Shown here piece by piece: positions 4,916-7,178 of a stretch of 7,178 nucleotides of DNA. This stretch comes from Candidatus Nomurabacteria bacterium (GTDB lineage: Bacteria > Patescibacteriota > Minisyncoccia > Phycocordibacterales > UBA9973): NCBI GenBank assembly GCA_943356395.1, contig CALRFC010000004.1:17767-24944 (forward strand), given 5' to 3'. The notes beneath the pieces were generated by a model. The model was not told the origin of the DNA, did no database searches, and saw nothing but the letters and a program-made list of their open reading frames with translations. The position numbers were made by a program, and so were the translations under genes. Numbering within the stretch: position 1 is the stretch's first letter; each line of letters opens with the position of its first letter.

Positions 4916-5662
4916 ATGTCCGTCATCTTTTTTCGGATTCGTCCACTCGGAAATGATTTGTTTTTCTTCTTGCGGCGAGAGCGCCTTCTTGAATTTCGCG
5001 CCGGATTTGCCTTTGACGCGCCGTTCGCACTCTTGCCATGTCTTGTGCGTGGCGATCATGCCGCCGATCATCGAAACATACGAATATGCTTTTCCTTTCG
5101 GACGGGACAATTTCTTTTTCTCTTCTTTGGCCGGATTCTTGTCGAAGAGCGAGCCGCCCAAGAGCTTCTCGTATTTTTCTTTCGCGCCGGAGAAGAGTGC
5201 CATATTCTTTTGGTCGGCGAATGTCGTCGCGATTTCGTCGGCGCGCTCATTGCCGCGGAGCCCCGCATGGCCCTCCACTTTTATCCATTCGATCGAGCGA
5301 ATGAGCTTTTGGCGAAACACAATTCCGGAAAGCTCTTGCCAGATATCCTGATTCAAGACCGGCTCACCGGTTTTCGTTTTCCAACCGTTCTTTTCCCACG
5401 CATAGACCCAGCCGGTAATGCCGTTCAATAGATATGCGGAATCGGTATAAATCCTAATATCTCCAGAAAGCCCTCTTTCTTCAATATATCGAAGAGTCGC
5501 AAGCGCGGCCGAAAGCTCCATCCTGTTGTTCGTTGTCTTTTCTTCGCGTCCGCCGAGCTCAACGACCTTTCCTTCCGGAGTGGTGATGATCGCCGCAAAA
5601 CCGCCGGGTCCGGGATTCCCGCGGGATGATCCGTCAGTGAAGATGGTGATGGTCTTTTCCAT
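4904..5662 (-). CDS. rnhA: Ribonuclease HI with C-terminal hybrid-binding (viroplasmin-like) domain
   Basis: Cuts the RNA strand of RNA:DNA hybrids, such as Okazaki primers and R-loops. The RNase H domain covers about residues 1-150. It has the four metal-binding acidic residues, D10 (FTDGSSRGNPGPGG), E49 (NNRMELSAA), D74 (IYTDSAYL) and D142 (RGNERADEIA), plus catalytic H132 (VEGHAG). A Lys-rich linker (about 150-190) leads to a second domain at about 192-240 with the signature TWQECERRVKGKSGAKFKK. This matches the hybrid-binding domain that eukaryotic RNase H1 and some bacterial enzymes carry at the N-terminus. The equivalents of its nucleic-acid contacts are W209, F224, K225 and K226. Domain order is therefore reversed relative to the usual layout. 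The product is 252 aa. The ATG at 5662 is 2 bp from the recJ stop at 5665, so translation is probably coupled to the end of recJ. Confidence 0.93.
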   Translation of the reverse strand: MEKTITIFTDGSSRGNPGPGGFAAIITTPEGKVVELGGREEKTTNNRMELSAALATLRYIEERGLSGDIRIYTDSAYLLNGITGWVYAWEKNGWKTKTGEPVLNQDIWQELSGIVFRQKLIRSIEWIKVEGHAGLRGNERADEIATTFADQKNMALFSGAKEKYEKLLGGSLFDKNPAKEEKKKLSRPKGKAYSYVSMIGGMIATHKTWQECERRVKGKSGAKFKKALSPQEEKQIISEWTNPKKDDGHRTI

Positions 5663-5664
5663 GA

Positions 5665-6063
5665 TCAGATTATATCAATAATCCGCAAACGCAGGGTTTT
5701 TCTGCCGCCGAAGTAAGAGAGGTCGAAGGAAGCGAGAATGTTCGCGGTGGCACCGCTCGCGACCTCGCGCGAGAAGGTGTCGGGTGCGGAGAAAAAGGCG
5801 ATGGCCTTTTTCTCCGCACCGTCTTTTGCGAGCGTGAGCTCCAGATGATTTTTTTCTTTGCCGAAAAGTTTTACTTCTTTGACCAAAACATTCTCGAAAA
5901 GAAAAATCGGCTTCGGATTCCCGACCCCGTACGGCGCGAGGCGCTCGATGATCTCATAATTTTTCATGGAAACGTCAGAGAGAGCGAGTGCGGCGTCGGT
6001 CTCGATCACGGACACAGATGCGGCGTTTTCGGCCGATGCCTTTTGGCCGAAAACGCCGCACAA
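5665..6063 (-). CDS. recJ: RecJ C-terminal OB-fold fragment, separated by an in-frame stop
   Basis: This is the rest of recJ in the same reading frame after the TAA at 6067-6069. It carries the linker and the OB-fold DNA-binding region of RecJ: NYEIIERLAPYGVGNPKPIF (35-54) is the standard RecJ linker-to-OB junction, and a strand-rich stretch ends with GGRKTLRLRIIDII at the C-terminus. If translated alone it would have to start at TTG (6063), directly before a very stable hairpin, at one of the GTG codons downstream of the hairpin, or at ATG 5967, which keeps the OB part. None has a clear Shine-Dalgarno. The fragment shows no frameshifts or further stops, and rnhA depends on it for close coupling. 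That suggests it is still under selection, is a very recent break, or that the stop is a sequence error. The stretch CGVFGQKASAENAA is encoded by the palindrome at 6019-6060. Confidence 0.8.
   Translation of the reverse strand: MCGVFGQKASAENAASVSVIETDAALALSDVSMKNYEIIERLAPYGVGNPKPIFLFENVLVKEVKLFGKEKNHLELTLAKDGAEKKAIAFFSAPDTFSREVASGATANILASFDLSYFGGRKTLRLRIIDII
5783..5820. repeat. Perfect 17-bp palindrome inside the recJ OB region
   Basis: GGTGCGGAGAAAAAGGC (5783-5799), loop GATG, then its exact reverse complement (5804-5820). No U-tract follows on either strand, so it is not a terminator. Termini TGCGG/CCGCA and core GGC-GATG-GCCTTTT are shared with the element at 6019-6060. It encodes GAEKKAIAFFSAP, which fits the protein. 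Confidence 0.85.
6019..6060. repeat. Perfect 16-bp palindrome directly after the recJ stop
   Basis: TGCGGCGTTTTCGGCC (6019-6034) and its exact reverse complement (6045-6060) enclose a 10-nt loop GATGCCTTTT. Read along recJ (minus strand) it begins 6 nt after the TAA at 6067-6069 and has no U-tract. On the plus strand CAATTTTTATT follows, but no plus-strand gene ends here. Confidence 0.9.
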
Positions 6064-6066
6064 TTT

Positions 6067-7178
6067 TTATTCTAAAAAATGCACCTCTCCGCGCGAAACG
6101 GAAAATACGCCGGCAGCCGCGTGCCCGCCGTAGGCGACGAGCGAACCGGAAACCGCGCCCATCATCTCGACGATGTTCACGCCGAGAACGGAACGGCACG
6201 AACCCTTCAATACTCCATCGTCACCATTCTCATGTCCCCACACGAATGTCGGCTTTTTGTATTTGTCGCAGAGTTTTCCGGCAACGAGCCCCAAGACGCC
6301 GGCCTTCCACGCCGGATTGCCGACAACGATGACATCGCGGAGCTCTCTTTTCTCGAGCGTCTTGTACGCCTCTTTCATATATTGCGCGACCAGAATCTTG
6401 CGCTCATCATTTATTTTTGAAAGATGTTCCGCCAAGTCTCGCGCGCGGGCCGGATCTTTTTCGGACAGAAGCTCGAATGCGCGCATCGGAGAATCCATGC
6501 GGCTCGCGGCGTTCAAACGCGGCGCGATCATGAAGCCGATGTCGTCTTCCGTGAGATATCGCTGATCGATATTGAGTTTGCCCAAAAGCTCGACAAGTCC
6601 GGGACGCGGCGACTTGCGGAGAACTTTCATACCGAAGTGCGCGATGGCGCGATTTTCATTTATGAGCGGAACCATATCGGAGAGCGTGGCAAGTCCGGCC
6701 ATATCCAAAAGCCATTTCTCCCAACCATTGGTAACTTTATAAAACTCACCATATTTGGACAGAAACGCTTGCGCAAATTTGAAGGCTACGCCCGCACCGC
6801 AGAGCATCGGATCGGGATACGATCCCCCGCCTGCATCGCTATCTTGCGAAGCATTTCGGGCAGGTAATTTCGGGTTCACGACAGCAAACGCTTTCGGTAA
6901 ATCGAAACCCTGCCCTGCGTAGCCTTGGCGAAGCAGGGGGAGATGGTGATCCGTCACGATCACATTCACGCCGCCCGCTTCAAGATTGGCGACTTCGGCG
7001 ACGGCCGTGATGCCGAGATCGATGGTAAAAAGCAGATTGACGCCGTCTTTGATGAATTGCTCCGCTGCATCGGCGTGCAAGCCATATCCCTCTTCGTGCC
7101 TTTCAGGTATATACACAGAAAAATTCTCATAGCCGATTTTTTTGAGCAAGTCGTGCATAATGACGGCACCCGGAATGC
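6067..7178 (-). CDS. recJ: RecJ single-strand DNA 5'-3' exonuclease, N-terminus beyond window, interrupted before the OB domain
   Basis: RecJ degrades single-stranded DNA 5' to 3' in recombination and repair. The frame is open to the right edge: reading IPGAVI before the Met at 7158 matches the end of the DHH motif I region (DADGIPGAV), so the true start lies outside. Counting from the Met at 7158: ERHEEGYGL (19-27), TIDLGI (45-50), catalytic TDHH (69-72), LCGAGVAFKF (119-128), WLLDMAGLATLSDMVPL (149-165), APRLNAASRM (212-221). The DHHA1 part follows, with WKAGVLGLVAGKL (284-296), GSCRS (319-323) and AYGGHAAAG (342-350). The protein then ends at HFLE-TAA, where relatives continue into a linker and OB domain; those follow in the same frame at 5665-6066. 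Two non-conserved loops, LLRQGYAGQG (75-84) and PARNASQDSDAGGG (99-112), are encoded by palindromic repeats. The catalytic domains are intact, so this part could still be active. Confidence 0.92.
   Translation of the reverse strand, partial: IPGAVIMHDLLKKIGYENFSVYIPERHEEGYGLHADAAEQFIKDGVNLLFTIDLGITAVAEVANLEAGGVNVIVTDHHLPLLRQGYAGQGFDLPKAFAVVNPKLPARNASQDSDAGGGSYPDPMLCGAGVAFKFAQAFLSKYGEFYKVTNGWEKWLLDMAGLATLSDMVPLINENRAIAHFGMKVLRKSPRPGLVELLGKLNIDQRYLTEDDIGFMIAPRLNAASRMDSPMRAFELLSEKDPARARDLAEHLSKINDERKILVAQYMKEAYKTLEKRELRDVIVVGNPAWKAGVLGLVAGKLCDKYKKPTFVWGHENGDDGVLKGSCRSVLGVNIVEMMGAVSGSLVAYGGHAAAGVFSVSRGEVHFLE
6830..6864. repeat. Degenerate palindromic element in a recJ loop
   Basis: TGCATCGC (6832-6839) and GCGAAGCA (6846-6853) pair at seven of eight positions around a 6-nt loop. 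An outer CCTGC (6830-6834) is matched by GCAGG (6860-6864). It shares CCTGC and GCGAAGCA with the element at 6913-6938 and encodes a loop not conserved in RecJ. Confidence 0.5.
6913..6938. repeat. Palindromic element CCCTGC...GCAGGG in a recJ loop
   Basis: A 26-base imperfect palindrome: CCCTGC (6913-6918) with GCAGGG (6933-6938) and an inner GCC/GGC pair, ten of thirteen positions paired. Plus-strand core GCCTTGGCGAAGCAGG. It encodes an insertion (LLRQGYAGQG) just after the DHH motif. Confidence 0.6.

Noticed and set aside
6019..6070. The recJ hairpin plus the plus-strand T-rich stretch as a rho-independent terminator.
   Set aside because: The T-rich side lies on the plus strand, where no gene ends. 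In the recJ direction there is no U-tract.
6061..6079. Slippery heptamer T-TTT-TTA (same pattern as the HIV-1 site) 12 nt before the recJ hairpin, suggesting programmed -1 frameshifting.
   Set aside because: A -1 shift leads to a short Arg-rich frame ending near 5975 and does not rejoin the OB-domain frame, which is in frame 0. The spacer is also longer than usual.
1..7178. CRISPR array, tRNA, rRNA, transposase, phage or toxin-antitoxin genes.
   Set aside because: No regularly spaced repeats, no cloverleaf or rRNA-like stretch, and no recognisable mobile-element protein on either strand.

Overview
The window reads as a compact bacterial chromosome segment, most likely from the Candidate Phyla Radiation (Patescibacteria, probably a Parcubacteria-type lineage). 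The evidence is indirect. Genes are separated by 2-110 bp, Shine-Dalgarno sequences are mostly absent, and promoters sit almost on top of start codons. RNase H carries its hybrid-binding domain at the C-terminus, ComEC lacks its nuclease domain, and small exported proteins without recognisable relatives lie between conserved genes. TAA, TAG and TGA all end genes of normal length, so the standard bacterial code fits and the recoded UGA of Gracilibacteria/SR1 does not.

Right half (about 2950-7178, minus strand): an operon-like run recJ -> rnhA -> Nudix hydrolase -> comEC, with junctions of 2 bp, a 4-bp ATGA overlap, and 5 bp. The products are a single-strand DNA exonuclease, an RNA:DNA hybrid nuclease, a nucleotide-type hydrolase and the DNA-uptake channel. 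Together they would suit import and breakdown or recombination of foreign DNA (inference). recJ runs off the right edge at its N-terminal side. It is also cut by an in-frame TAA at 6067-6069 between its DHH/DHHA1 part and its OB-fold part, and a perfect 16-bp-stem hairpin follows that stop. recJ holds four palindromic elements that look like two families of two.

Middle (about 1040-2950): four small genes. Two encode unrecognised soluble proteins (141 and 94 aa, minus strand). Two encode exported proteins: a 126-aa protein with a signal peptide (plus strand) and a 196-aa, ten-cysteine, membrane-anchored protein (minus strand). They are divided by very tight promoters and terminators. Three minus-strand promoters share the box TGTGCTA(C/T)AA(T/G), and one plus-strand promoter is a perfect TTGACA-16-TATAAT. 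Two terminators overlap coding 3' ends, and one of them lies before the stop codon of its own gene.

Left end (1-1040): an Fe/Mn superoxide dismutase on the plus strand, divergent from a secreted metallo-beta-lactamase-fold protein of the ComEC C-terminal type that runs off the left edge. Their start codons are 20 bp apart. Overlapping -10 boxes place both predicted transcription starts exactly on the A of each ATG, which suggests two leaderless mRNAs from one bidirectional promoter. The secreted lactamase-fold protein may be the detached nuclease half of the ComEC encoded 2.5 kb away. No tRNA, rRNA, CRISPR array, transposase or phage gene was seen, and no stretch over 300 bases lacks a gene.
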